Below the pieces are notes generated by a model that saw only the letters and a program-made list of their open reading frames with translations, was not told the origin of the DNA and searched no databases. Source: Phymatolithon calcareum (taxonomy: Eukaryota > Rhodophyta > Florideophyceae > Hapalidiales). Taken from it: a DNA stretch of 64,000 bases. The stretch is taken from positions 2,604,001 through 2,668,000 of the forward strand of contig OZ345371.1 of the NCBI GenBank assembly GCA_977006965.1, written 5' to 3'. The first letter of the stretch is position 1. The number at the start of each line of letters is the position of its first letter. A program made the position numbers and the translations under genes. Positions 32,699 to 42,998 of this stretch are shown one piece after another.

Positions 32699-34777
32699 TC
32701 ACTTCCACGTTATGCTCTGGTAATCCTGAGTTTTCACTTTGCGATAAATCTGTTTGATACCGGATCCATACAAAGAGTGTAACAAAAGGTTGTCGAACAG
32801 AGACTCCCCCACGTCGTCAGGGTCTGCCCATGGCCACGTCATCTTCCACAGAAGAAACGGTATTAGAATCAAGAGCCAAATTCCGAAGGTCACAAACACC
32901 AACACTACATTAGTGATAATAAGCAAAACAATCGTGACCCACGAGGGTATGGCAAGCGCAACCTTCATCGGCTTGTAATTGTACTGCACCTCGCCGTCAG
33001 CAATCGTAACCTCCTGATCTCCGTCTGGATCAGGCACTTGTTTCAGGTACCATGGCATAATACGCTTTCTGCCATGCCCTGTTGCATCTGCTACCGCAAC
33101 CACGTATCCGTGCGTCGGCGTCGAAAATCTTGCAGTGTCCACCACCAGCGACTTAAGCACATTGTCATTCTCATCCCTTAGAGCCAGGAGCGCGGCCGTA
33201 TGTCCGGATGGGGCCGCATACATTGCGATGTTGGTATTGCTGTTTAGATACTGCATGATCTCGCCCCGGGTTTCCTCGTCCATGTAAAACGCACTTCCCA
33301 TCATTCCAATCCATTCAGATATACCATTCCATGCACCCGCTTTGCTCCACCTCATTGCACGCTCCATTGTCATGTCGATGTAACTGCCGCCTTTCAGATC
33401 TTTGCTATAGCATAAATCATACTCCCACGATGCAAGTAGCTTGAACACATTCAAATCCATGGTGATCGGATCATTGCAGATTGGCACCGCCGGTCCGTGT
33501 GAAAACGCTTGCTGTAGTATGCATCGCATTGCCCACGACTTCCACTGCACAATAGAGGAACGCGTGTTGGGGTGCTCGTTGGAATTCGTAATCGAAATTC
33601 CGTCCGTTACGATCATAGTCGCAAGCGCCAGAACTGTGGAACGGATGTACGTTGTCTTTCCACCGATTACGATGATGCCGCTGCTTAATCTTTGGTGCAC
33701 GGACTGGTCGAAGTAGATCGATTTGTCATACTTGCGCATGACATAGTCGTCGCAGATGAGACCCTTCCCAGAAATCGCAAGCGTAGCTTCAACCTTGCGC
33801 CAGAACGAAGTCCCAAACACGATTTCGCTGGGATCATAGATTCGGACTGTGGGCATTAACATGTAAGGATACAGACCATAGTCAACCCAATTTAACTGTT
33901 TGTATCTCTTCATGATTTTCTCAGGAGACTGCCCAACCTTCATGAGTCGGTCCACCCACAAACATATTCTTTGATAGCCCTTCGATCCCGCGTATGCTTG
34001 CACTGCGCGCTGCAGCTGTTCCCAGCGTCGATCGTCCAGAAAATCACTGCTTCGGATCATCTTCTGAGTCATCTCCACCTCTTCCTTGATGTCTTCGTCA
34101 ATTTCTTCATCTCGTCGAAGGAGTGTCACATTCGAAATGAAAGTTTCTTCCTTGGCCTTGTAAGATACAGCGAATGGAAGCACATCGTGAGATATAGAGT
34201 CGCGGTTCAGCTTGACGTCCGGAGTCATGTGGCGAAGTTGCAAGCGAAGCAGCTGCCAGTCCTCCACGTCGTTCACTGCAATCTCCCTGGTCAAGCCGTC
34301 GACAACGAGTTCCGTGGCGAAGTCTGCGGAATCGCCGCTGGTGACAGCAGCCAGCGCAGATACGCCGTCCACCATGCCGCGCAGAGACTCGCATTGCTTG
34401 TGCGTGGAGAGATCGGCAACGTAGTTGACATTATGAGCGTTCCGTGAGGACGGGAGGGCTCTGTAGTATTCCCTGCTACCGTTGGCCTTCATGCGCTCCG
34501 CCAGATGGTCTACCGGGTCGATGTTGCGCGGGGCGTTGTATTTCATCTGCTGTGGATGATATCGATACTTGGTCGAATAGCGTAGATACACTCTGTAGAA
34601 CTGATTGCGAGCGAAATCGAAAGCATTCCAGGAAGAGTCGGCCAGAATATCCCCCCAGCGGGCGTTGGTAAATCTTCGTGGGTGGAACAGAAACAAAATC
34701 AGGTTCATGATCTTCACCACGACCTCAACCGTTGATGATTGTTGGAGCTTTTCCATAACTCCCTCAAGATCGGCCAT
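32699..34777 (-). CDS. Unknown 692-residue protein with C-terminal membrane hairpin (copy B)
   Basis: The second intact copy of the gene at 372-2444. It keeps the KRYKQ segment at about residues 290-294 where copy A has a two-residue deletion, so copy B is likely ancestral there. Residues ~174-446 are otherwise identical to copy A except one Thr/Ile change near 317. The N-terminal ~170 residues and the C-terminal third carry most substitutions, including many in the two hydrophobic spans (~605-645). Those spans remain hydrophobic, which supports selection for a membrane hairpin. Retention of two uninterrupted frames of this length argues that both are or were recently functional. Function unknown. 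Confidence 0.8.
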   Translation of the reverse strand: MADLEGVMEKLQQSSTVEVVVKIMNLILFLFHPRRFTNARWGDILADSSWNAFDFARNQFYRVYLRYSTKYRYHPQQMKYNAPRNIDPVDHLAERMKANGSREYYRALPSSRNAHNVNYVADLSTHKQCESLRGMVDGVSALAAVTSGDSADFATELVVDGLTREIAVNDVEDWQLLRLQLRHMTPDVKLNRDSISHDVLPFAVSYKAKEETFISNVTLLRRDEEIDEDIKEEVEMTQKMIRSSDFLDDRRWEQLQRAVQAYAGSKGYQRICLWVDRLMKVGQSPEKIMKRYKQLNWVDYGLYPYMLMPTVRIYDPSEIVFGTSFWRKVEATLAISGKGLICDDYVMRKYDKSIYFDQSVHQRLSSGIIVIGGKTTYIRSTVLALATMIVTDGISITNSNEHPNTRSSIVQWKSWAMRCILQQAFSHGPAVPICNDPITMDLNVFKLLASWEYDLCYSKDLKGGSYIDMTMERAMRWSKAGAWNGISEWIGMMGSAFYMDEETRGEIMQYLNSNTNIAMYAAPSGHTAALLALRDENDNVLKSLVVDTARFSTPTHGYVVAVADATGHGRKRIMPWYLKQVPDPDGDQEVTIADGEVQYNYKPMKVALAIPSWVTIVLLIITNVVLVFVTFGIWLLILIPFLLWKMTWPWADPDDVGESLFDNLLLHSLYGSGIKQIYRKVKTQDYQSITWK

Positions 34778-34883
34778 GTTCGGCGGATTGTTGGCGTCTT
34801 GCTCGCCGAGAGAGGAAGTTCACAGAAAGATGACCTTGGGGCATACAAGGAGACTAGGAGAAGAGCGACTTTGGGACGATGCA

Positions 34884-34891
34884 CTTGAATG
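34884..34891 (-). promoter_or_regulatory. Altered TATA-like position of copy B gene
   Basis: The minus strand reads CATTCAAG where copy A has TATTTAAG. If the copy A box is real, copy B has lost it. Confidence 0.25.
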
Positions 34892-35869
34892 GACTGTTAT
34901 GGAAATGGGGACAACTTCATATTTTGTCCAAAACCTTAAATGACCTATATATTTTTAGATGTTGAGGTTAAGAAGAAAGCTGTAGCATTGTCCAGCATGA
35001 TTGCCCACTACGAAACATGACAGTGCTGGTTACTGTTGTCCTCTTCAGACATGGAAATGCATTAAGAACAGAGCCAGAGGTAGTTTAAGACGGATTTTCT
35101 CTACCTGGACATGCCCATCTGACCAAACGTTTCTTGTGAGTAGAACCCCTCGAACAAGTGTCTCGAGCAGAAATTAGCAAACTGTGTAGGAAATGAGCCA
35201 CGGGAACCGCAGATGAGTACATCTGCGCAGAGATTCCGTAAGCTTTATATCGTCCGATGAATGACGTTTTCTGTTCATTGCTGGATTGTGCACGTCGCTC
35301 TTCTGACGCAAGATTCTTCTGAGCTGCTGCATCAGAGTGGAGACTTTGTTATTCAAGAAAGTGCATTACAAAACGAAAGTATTATGGTGGACAAGGTCAA
35401 TTCACCCTTTTCAAATCGCCGCTTTCGGCAGTCTTGATTTTCTCCGAATGCGATGCACTAAGCAAGTGTGTAGTCAGCCTATTTGTGAACCTGAATTTAA
35501 GCATTTTGGGCTCTTTTACTGCGTACTGCTGTGAGTGCCAAGGTTTTTGAGAACGCGACTGAGACGAGTTGCTAAACAGTATTTGCGATCCTGAATCCGA
35601 GGCTCACACTCTCCCTTGAGCAACGCCTATTTTGGGGGATATCACTACAGTAATGAAAACGAATTTCACATGTGACTTATTTAGGTCAAGCCAACAGTGC
35701 ACAAGCCAAATAATTTGACTTGTGCACTGTGGAAGTGCACGCACGCATATGCACCCGTCGAGATGTGGCGAAGTGCTCGCAATCATTGGGAGCATGATGG
35801 CCAGTTCATGCATTGGTCGATTTTTTTCGATATTCTTCACTTCGACATTCTAAATACGTAAACTCTTCT

Positions 35870-37337
35870 TCAGCATGTTCAAAAGCGAGCTTTTGAACAA
35901 AAAATTCTTTCTCCTAACAAATTTGATGGGACTTATCTCTCAATCCTTGAATAATTATTGAAAAAAGTGAGAAAGAGAGGTGATTTCGGACAAATTTAAG
36001 AGAGAAGTCAAATCGAGATTATCGTCATGAGCCGTATTTTCGTTGGCCCAGGCTCACCCTGCAGCCAGACAATTGCACTGTCGTTTGCTTCTGTAGGTAT
36101 GCGCTGTACAAAACAACAGCCCGTTACCAGGGCATATCACTAACATCACGCGCGGGGCCCGTCGGGTGTGTGACCTGAATGTGCGAGCTCCAGGCGGCCG
36201 GTGCCGCACGCCCACGAAATCTGAAAAGCAACGGGTAGGTAGATATTCTATTGCTTCAGAGACGGGTGTTGCTGAGGGGAAGAAGTTTTATGTTACATGT
36301 TGTTAATCGTCTCAGGTCAACTGGAGTTGTTACGGAAGACAGTTCCGATTCAAATAAGAAAGCTGATCGCGTTTCTCGGTGGAGCGGATCTTAGTCGGGA
36401 GTGGCAGGGCAATAGAGAGGGCTCGGAGCTACTGCCTCCGACGCCGATGTTGTGCGATGTGGTATCAAGTGAGTGATGCTGGAGCTACAGCAATCGGTGA
36501 AGTGCGCATTTCCGAATAAGAAGCGTATCTACGTTCCCGTTGCTTCTTCTACTTCAGAACTATACTACTTGCCAGAAGTTCTTTTCGTCTTGCCAGGTCT
36601 TAAAATGTATAGCAGCGATAATCTTATCAGGGTTACATTTTACGTCTCACGTCCCTCTCCCCCGGTATATCGGAATTGCATCGAGGCTGCGCATGTTTTT
36701 GACTAAAGAGGAATCTCCTTCTGACAATCAACCACTCCCCCCTTCCATTCATATCATTCACGAGAGACAAACATAGCCCCGCATGTGCGGAGTAATGGAC
36801 TGACACTGACATGGCCGCGCGAAGCGAGAACATCGACACTCACTACCTGTGTTTACCACATAGGGCGACTAAAAGCAAATCCCTACCGCATCACACCACA
36901 AACCACCGTGCTGAAATATGCCCTGTCCTGAAATCACCAATTCTCGTTCCCCGAGCCCGACTTCCAGCGCACGCTGCGGGAGGATGCGATTCGAGAGCTG
37001 GCGCCCAGGTGAGTTTGTACGTGGTTCAGCAACTATGCAAGGGCGTGACTGTGGACCAGCGGAACACGACAGGGGGTAGATATCCGTCGGACTAGAGCCC
37101 TACTGCAGCTATTCCGTGTTCTACATATACATTGAGTGTTGCGCGACACGAAGTTGGAGGTACAGCGAGGGTGGGAACGCTGGAGCACTGCGCAGCGTTT
37201 GAAGGTCAGCTCAAATTGATCCTTATTGATTGCCGCAGTAGGGGCATCATGCGTCTCATATGACATGGCTAAGATGCACTATCGCTTTTTCCCAATATCG
37301 TGGAATTTCTCTCTTCAAAGCGTCCAGTAAGATCGTA
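35870..37337. other. No recognisable gene
   Basis: Mixed sequence with a GC-richer patch near 36140-36230. Short frames (for example 36473-36706, 36811-37095) lack motifs. Confidence 0.4.
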
Positions 37338-37349
37338 TCGATTTGAATT

Positions 37350-37819
37350 TTTTTTTTTTTTTTTTGAATTTTGAATTTATTAAACGCCCTCAGAAACACT
37401 CATAAGACTGTAAGGGAGATGCGTTTCAGATGCTACTACCTTGGTAGCTCCGTTAAAGCCCGCAAAAGCTCGTTGATATCGTCGTAGCCCTAGCTGCAAA
37501 AACCCTCCTCCAGAGAAGGTGGAGGGAAAAGCTTAGAGTCCACTTGTCCTGTTCGTAGGAATCTCAGCGTCGCCGTTCTATTTTGTCTTGGTCTATTCCA
37601 TGTCGTCATAAAAGACGATTGTGAGGAATAGTACTTTGTCAAGTGCCTTTTCAGTCTCACTAGTCTCCTCTTCTGTTAGTCGATATCTTTGAAGGTACAC
37701 TTCGAGATTGTTCATGAGAGTTGGTACGATTTCACCGAATTTGTCTTCCAGAAGTGTGGTACTCAATGGGGGAAAACGTCCGAATGCCCATTTAATCGCC
37801 AATTGGCGGTGACGTGCTT
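37350..37819 (-). mobile_element. C-family LINE, truncated copy C1
   Basis: Poly-T (reverse poly-A) then gaattttgaatttattaaa, 3' untranslated region with a hairpin, then the C-terminal coding end (minus frame ending ...TIVFYDDME at 37593). Flanked by TCGATTTGAATT at 37338-37349 and 37820-37831. 5'-truncated to 470 bp. Confidence 0.9.
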
Positions 37820-37831
37820 TCGATTTGAATT

Positions 37832-39330
37832 CTGCGACGCCTGACGCTCGCGCCGAAACGAACACGAAATCTCGCCGGCTTACTCATTCGTGGGGGGGGG
37901 GGGGATAGTCTATGCAAGTGCAGGCCGGCTAAGACTGAGAGCGCGCTTGTCGCCAGAAATGTTGGAAGTCATGGCCACTGAAATTGTGTGTGCTGCGGAT
38001 TCTGGCAGTCAAATGTTTTGCATCTGGTTGGACCATCTTCTTGGCCAGAGGCATCTCTATGCGGAACGTAGATGTGGTGATCATGAATTATTGCCGTACG
38101 CCGTATCTAACACAATCGTTTTTAACTATTACGCAAGCGCTGGTGCATGTCTCACAACATTTCCAGATTTTTCCGTATCTTCTTCGGCCTTCAGTATCTT
38201 GTTTCTTTGGTCTTTGTTGATGTTTGTTGTAGCTGTCGTTTCATTTCCAGCTTCGCACAGGAAACCATTCCCTTTCGCGTTGACAATATCTCTCTCCGCT
38301 TCTACACATTCCTTCTATGCGAGCTCTGTTGCTGGACCTGCTATCAGCGCATAGCGTCTTTTTATCAAGCTCGACACAAAGCGCCGTGCGAGGACGTCTC
38401 TTCTTCCCTTAGGTTGGAGGATGTAGCAAATTCACGCCTGAGATCAGTTGATTGTAGATCGAAGTGAAGACTCTTGCCTCTTCCGATGAGGAAGCCAGTC
38501 TTGGTTGATATTTATTCCCATTTGGCGAGCGATGATATAATCGTGCGGTTCACCTTGACCCATTTACATGTTACTGAAAAAGGCAAGCGTTGGATATGCC
38601 TTGAAAGAATGCTATCCATTTGGTGCCCTGAGCACAGGATACGTATCACGAGGTGCCTGTTATGGTGATGGGCAACAAAACCGTGTAATGGATGCGACAC
38701 TTGGGCCTTGACCTGTTGAAGCGTCTTTTTCCCGACTTCACTAGAATTTGCCTGATGAATATAGATTCAACCTTCCTGACTTCGGAGGCCATCTTAGAGG
38801 TCTAAGGTGCGAGATGTAGAGCGTATTCCCATCTTGACTGCAGAAGAGGTTCGTGAAGTCTAATTGCCCTCGTGGGATGGACCCCCCCCCCCCCATTAAC
38901 AACCACGCCCAAACATCGAAGATACCCGTGTGCATTTTTAAAATTCTTCATCCTCTCTATCAGTTTGGTGTCTTCCTCTTCCGCTGCTGCTACCCCGAGG
39001 TTCTTCAGTAGAGTCCTTAGTCTCCGTCCAGGGAGACAGAGGGTATGGCCTAGCTTTTCCTTGATCCAAAAAATTTCACTTTTCACCGCGGTCTTCACCA
39101 TGCCATTGCTCTACGCCCACTCCGAAGCCAGACACAGAATACTTTGGAGAACGTCTGCTGATTTGGCGCACAGTTTCACGTCGTCTGCGAACACTTTGCA
39201 GTGCTCTTCTGAGCCATTTTCCGGAATGGATTCTAGAGCAATGGCAAACGTGCCCATGAAGATATTGTACAGGCACGGGCTGAGACGGGACACCTTGGGG
39301 CATGCCTCTGTCAATGGAGAGAAACTGGAA
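37832..39330 (-). mobile_element. H-type LINE reverse transcriptase remnant
   Basis: The minus strand reads VFADDVKLCAKSADVLQ (FADD box, frame 39314-39111), then YLRCLGVVVNG, and LLQSRWEYALHLAP (38880-38802), the standard order of palm and thumb in LINE reverse transcriptases. Frameshifts and a 13-C run at 38882-38894 interrupt it. A C1 LINE copy lies immediately at its left side. Confidence 0.7.
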
Positions 39331-39642
39331 TCAAGGAAATGTTAGGAAAATAGAATGCGGTAAGTTAAAAGTAATTGAGAAGCTGCCCCGTTACTCACAG
39401 TGAGGTCTTGGATGCTTTTAAAATAAATCAATATATATCCCCTGTCAATGAACTTTTCTGACAACCGAAGCTTCGTCTCTGGAGACGTTCGATATGTCTC
39501 AGTACAAGTACATGAACGGGAGACTTGCCCAACATTTCGCAAAACCCCTTGTGGCGACAACACTCTCAAAGAGAACGCAGCGACAAGCTGGGCAAGAAAG
39601 AATGCATGTCGTGGAATACCAAAAAAGGAAAAGCGAAGTTCT

Positions 39643-39902
39643 TTCTTTCTTTCTTTAATACAGAACGCGTTAATTAGCGCCAGAACTAACCCTAGAGTAA
39701 GTTCTCATTTTTCAAATATTGGAGTATCTCTACGGGTCTCTCCCTGCACAGATTTTCTACCGTTTTGTCTCGCACTCTTCCGAAGAATTTTCGACGAGAG
39801 GCAGTCCTCGCAGAACAGTGTAGGATGAGGTGCTCCACTGTCTCCTTGACGCCATACGGGCACATCTTGCATACTGGGTCGTAGAGAAGCGGTTCGTTCT
39901 GG
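39643..39902 (-). mobile_element. R-family LINE 3' end, 260-bp insertion
   Basis: Flanked by AAGCGAAGTTCT at 39631-39642 and 39903-39914. The 3' end (ctttctttctttaatacagaac in plus orientation) and the coding end match 3870-4061 plus 6476 onward. This uninterrupted copy proves the hAT-1 target site. Confidence 0.85.
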
Positions 39903-39963
39903 AAGCGAAGTTCTAATATACCCGGGCCTGTTCCAGCGAAAATTCAAACTTGCGGGGTCCGAG

Positions 39964-40717
39964 TGTAGCGCCAGGCTCCAAAAGAACCCGACGCCTCATG
40001 AGAGAGAAAAGCTCAAGAGAAGAGAGAGAAGAAAAGAGCGGGAGAGACAAGACAAAAAGAGGAGGAAAGAGAGACAAGCCAACAAAACCCCCAAATTGAT
40101 AGTGGACACCAGACAGAGTAATCATGTAGACGTCGGTGTTGTCCTCCGGCGGCGACCTTGGCTTGGTCGTCGACCTTGAGGCAGGCGCGCGAAAAGTGGA
40201 CAGGGACCTTGAGCGCGAATGTCACCGAACTGGCTTGTGCGGCGAAACGGTTGCGGTCAAGAGTTGGGACGACGTCATCTTCCGGCGGCGAGCTTGGCTT
40301 GGCCGTCGACCTTGAGATGAACGCACGAGAAAGGGAAAAGGTGAACTCGAGCGCGGTGTCTCCGTGATGGCTTACATGACGACGGTTGCGAACGAGAAGG
40401 TTGGGAAGAGCTCCGACTCCGCGTGGTCGAAGGGCCGTGCAGTCGACGTTGAGCGTGCTACGAGCCGAGCATTCTAGCAGAAATCCAGAACTCCCCACCT
40501 TCCTTTACTCAGAGGAAGGAACTAACTAGCTTATATACTGCAACCTACGCAAAAGACAGCGATGCAGCGCATAGACACATGAGAGACACGTGCAAGTATG
40601 GCCCAACAGATCACCTACCACGAACACCATGACTATTGCGATCCAAGCTGTGCGGCGTAAAGTCGCGACAGAAAAAAGGGACCGCCTTGGGAAAGCGACG
40701 TAACAACGGGCGGTACA
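39964..40717 (-). mobile_element. Solo-LTR-like element P inside a LINE
   Basis: Begins TGTAGCGCC and ends GGCGGTACA, giving TG...CA termini with a short inverted repeat. It is flanked by CCGAG (39959-39963) and CTGAG (40718-40722), a 5-bp duplication with one mismatch. Removing it restores the LINE frame. It contains a polypurine stretch (40010-40080), two ~125-bp repeats, and on the minus strand a TATATAAG box near 40535. A related 898-bp copy lies at 44009-44906. No genes inside. Confidence 0.7.
40149..40390. repeat. ~125-bp monomers inside element P
   Basis: Two units, each with CCGGCGGCGA(C/G)CTTGGCTTGG(T/C)CGTCGACCTTGAG followed by a similar GAAAA/GTGA and GCGCG segment. Related units occur in element Q at about 44450-44660. 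Confidence 0.7.
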
Positions 40718-42099
40718 CTGAGCTCCACGAAAACCGCCGACTGGAATGCCTGGGTAAAACGAAGGACAATACAGGCGTAACCGATCACGCCAACCTAGAA
40801 CGCCTTTCCAAAACGAAAGGGATACTCCTCGCCCTCCGGGATATTGGCGTCACAGCTAAAGGACTGACGACAACAAAATGCATATCCATATATAAGGCCC
40901 TGCTCCAAAGTCGATGGGAATACGCACTGCACCTAACGCCGTGGCCGAAGTCCATTCAAGCGCATGTGGATCAGGTAGAAGGACTGTTCTAATCCCTAAT
41001 ATTTGGCCATTTTGCTAAGCTGAATAATGATCGAATGCGGATGCTATGCAGAATCACACCATCAGAGCTGAGGCGCAAGATATTTGAAGAACACTTTGGG
41101 CTGCGACTCCTGCATGCAAAACGGAACCTGGAAAGAATAAAAATACAAGGGCAACGATAATGACTCAGCACAGACACAGAGGGATATTCGATACCTCGAA
41201 GAGCACGAACTGTTGAACGTCCCAGCGAAGAGGGCCGCGGAAGGAAAGGTCACCCACAAGGATGAGAAATTGCGAATCTACTGGGCATGGAGCGAGACGA
41301 AGAACGCCAAAAACGCAAAATCGCCGTGGATATGAGCGAGAATCCAAACCCCGTAGTCCAATTCAAGTCGAGAAAACACAGACTTTGGGCAGTTAAATGG
41401 TTTTTCGGCCGCTTCCCTCCGCGAAATCCCTCGGCATATATCGAAAACTACGACGAACTAGGAGCGATGCTGCTGGAAACCCTTCAACTCAACCTAACGA
41501 AACCACAGATGAATGACAGAACAGAAGAGGAAGTGTAACAAGCGATAGACAAATTAATGATGCCAGAAAGAGAGATGAAAGAGGAGATGAAGGTGTGAAG
41601 ATGGAGGCGATATGCTGTAGTCTTCCCTGGAAGGGTTATAGCGCAATGCGAAGCTGCTCTAGTGTCGGCGTGCGCTGGCGTTGAGGGCTTCCAAAATAAA
41701 AATCTACAATTTCCCCTCCCCTCAAAGAGAAGAAAGCTATCATCAATCTTATTTCGATTGGAAATCTTACCCAGAGAACTATTCCGTGCAGGTTAAACAC
41801 GAGGACCAAGTTACTTGGACCAGAGGCCCAACTACTTAGTATTCTTATCCCCAGTGATCTCAGGTCCTTGTGCTATGGCGGCTGGTTGTCACGATGTGTG
41901 ACTAGAACGTATGCCACTTGTCTTCCGAATCGGTTTCAGTTCGAGCAGCTCATGAAGAGAATGTAAGGACTCCCCTCATCGTACTAGCGATAGTGACTGA
42001 TCAGGCGAACACAAGGCCGCACCATGTGAAAACCAATATGACCCACACATTCAATATTTACGCAGATCCCCAGGCCAAGCATGTGAAACAAAAAGGCCT

Positions 42100-42998
42100 A
42101 CAAGGCATCGAATATAACCCTGTGGACCTGTTTGTGAAGCGCAATAATCTCAAGCCAGCGGTATTCATCAGGGAATTTCATGGAAATTGGGTGCGCGGTT
42201 TTTGAGTAGCATCAGTTGTCAATAAAATAGACTTTAGAAGGCAAGGTGTAACACGAACTACGTTGTTCTCAGTCGGGGACTCCATGTAGCTGAAGACGGA
42301 TAATTTCATAAGGAGCGACTTAACGTACTCAAACTGCGGAGATAGTTGCTTAAATGAGTTTGTAGAAGAGTTTCGCCCTAGACGGCAGGTTCTCGACAAT
42401 CTATAATCTTCGGCGTACACGCCATTATGTCCTAGCCAAATCCTTGTTTAGCGCAAGGAGCTCGCCAACTGAGGCAAGAGTCTGATCTAAGCACAAATTG
42501 TTCACGCGGGTACACATCCGCGCCGAGGAAACAGAGATAGACCAACGACCCGACCAGAGTGGTGGGGATTATCTATCACCGACGGGCGGGGGCGACAGTG
42601 CTCGGGTGCACTGGCCGTTGTCGCCGTCTCTCTCAGCTCTACGGTTGGGATGTACCTTGTGTTCGTTCCCCTGTGGCTGTCGACCACTCAGGTCCCTTTG
42701 CGAGAGTGATACCTTTTCTATTGTTTGGTGCAGGCAATGTTGCATACCAATTCGGCAGTGCTTCAATACGTGTACCCACGCTTGCCGATTGCCCGAATTA
42801 CGTGTACATTACATGCCCTATGTAGCCTTCCCAATGATATCGTTACATGTTCAACTCTAGATATTACGCGCAGCCTGATATAGGCACATGCACATGGTGC
42901 GTGCAACGCGCCAGGAAAACTGCCAATGCAGTAAGCGTTACGGGATGACCTACATTCCTTGATCCTTACTTTAAACGATGGACCTTGTGCAGTCCGGA
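42100..42998. repeat. Unknown interspersed repeat X, copy 2
   Basis: Aligns with 19575-20185. About 290 bp between roughly 42655 and 42948 are absent from copy 1. Frames are broken. Confidence 0.6.

Larger units (their letters stand above)
32350..35860. repeat. Segmental duplication, copy B
   Basis: Direct-orientation partner of 1-3525, displaced by about 32.3 kb. It includes the second unknown gene and its flanks. The sequence just left of 32350 and right of 35860 has no counterpart around copy A. Confidence 0.85.
39440..41710 (+). mobile_element. D-family LINE (plus), split by two later insertions
   Basis: Pieces at 39440-39642, 39915-39963 and 40718-41710 read as one element. In protein terms, LKENAATSWARKN, then VLIYPGLFQRKFKLAGSE, continues directly into LHENRRLECLGKTKDNTGV once the insertions are skipped. 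Further on come ISIYKALLQSRWEYALHLTPW (thumb) and SRKHRLWAVKWFFGRFPP (C-terminal block). The tail is ggcgttgagggcttccaaaataaaaa at about 41670-41705. Insertions are an R-family LINE 3' end (39643-39902) and a solo-LTR-like element (39964-40717). The gene is frameshifted. Confidence 0.75.

Noticed and set aside
40013-40498. 161-codon minus frame as a protein with repeats
   Set aside because: It lies wholly within a solo-LTR-like element and its repeats are the DNA monomers of that element.
39920-40510. LINE 5' untranslated region joined to a LINE 3' end (half-LINE)
   Set aside because: The 260-bp LINE end and the adjoining element have separate flanking duplications (AAGCGAAGTTCT; CCGAG/CTGAG), so they are two independent insertions.
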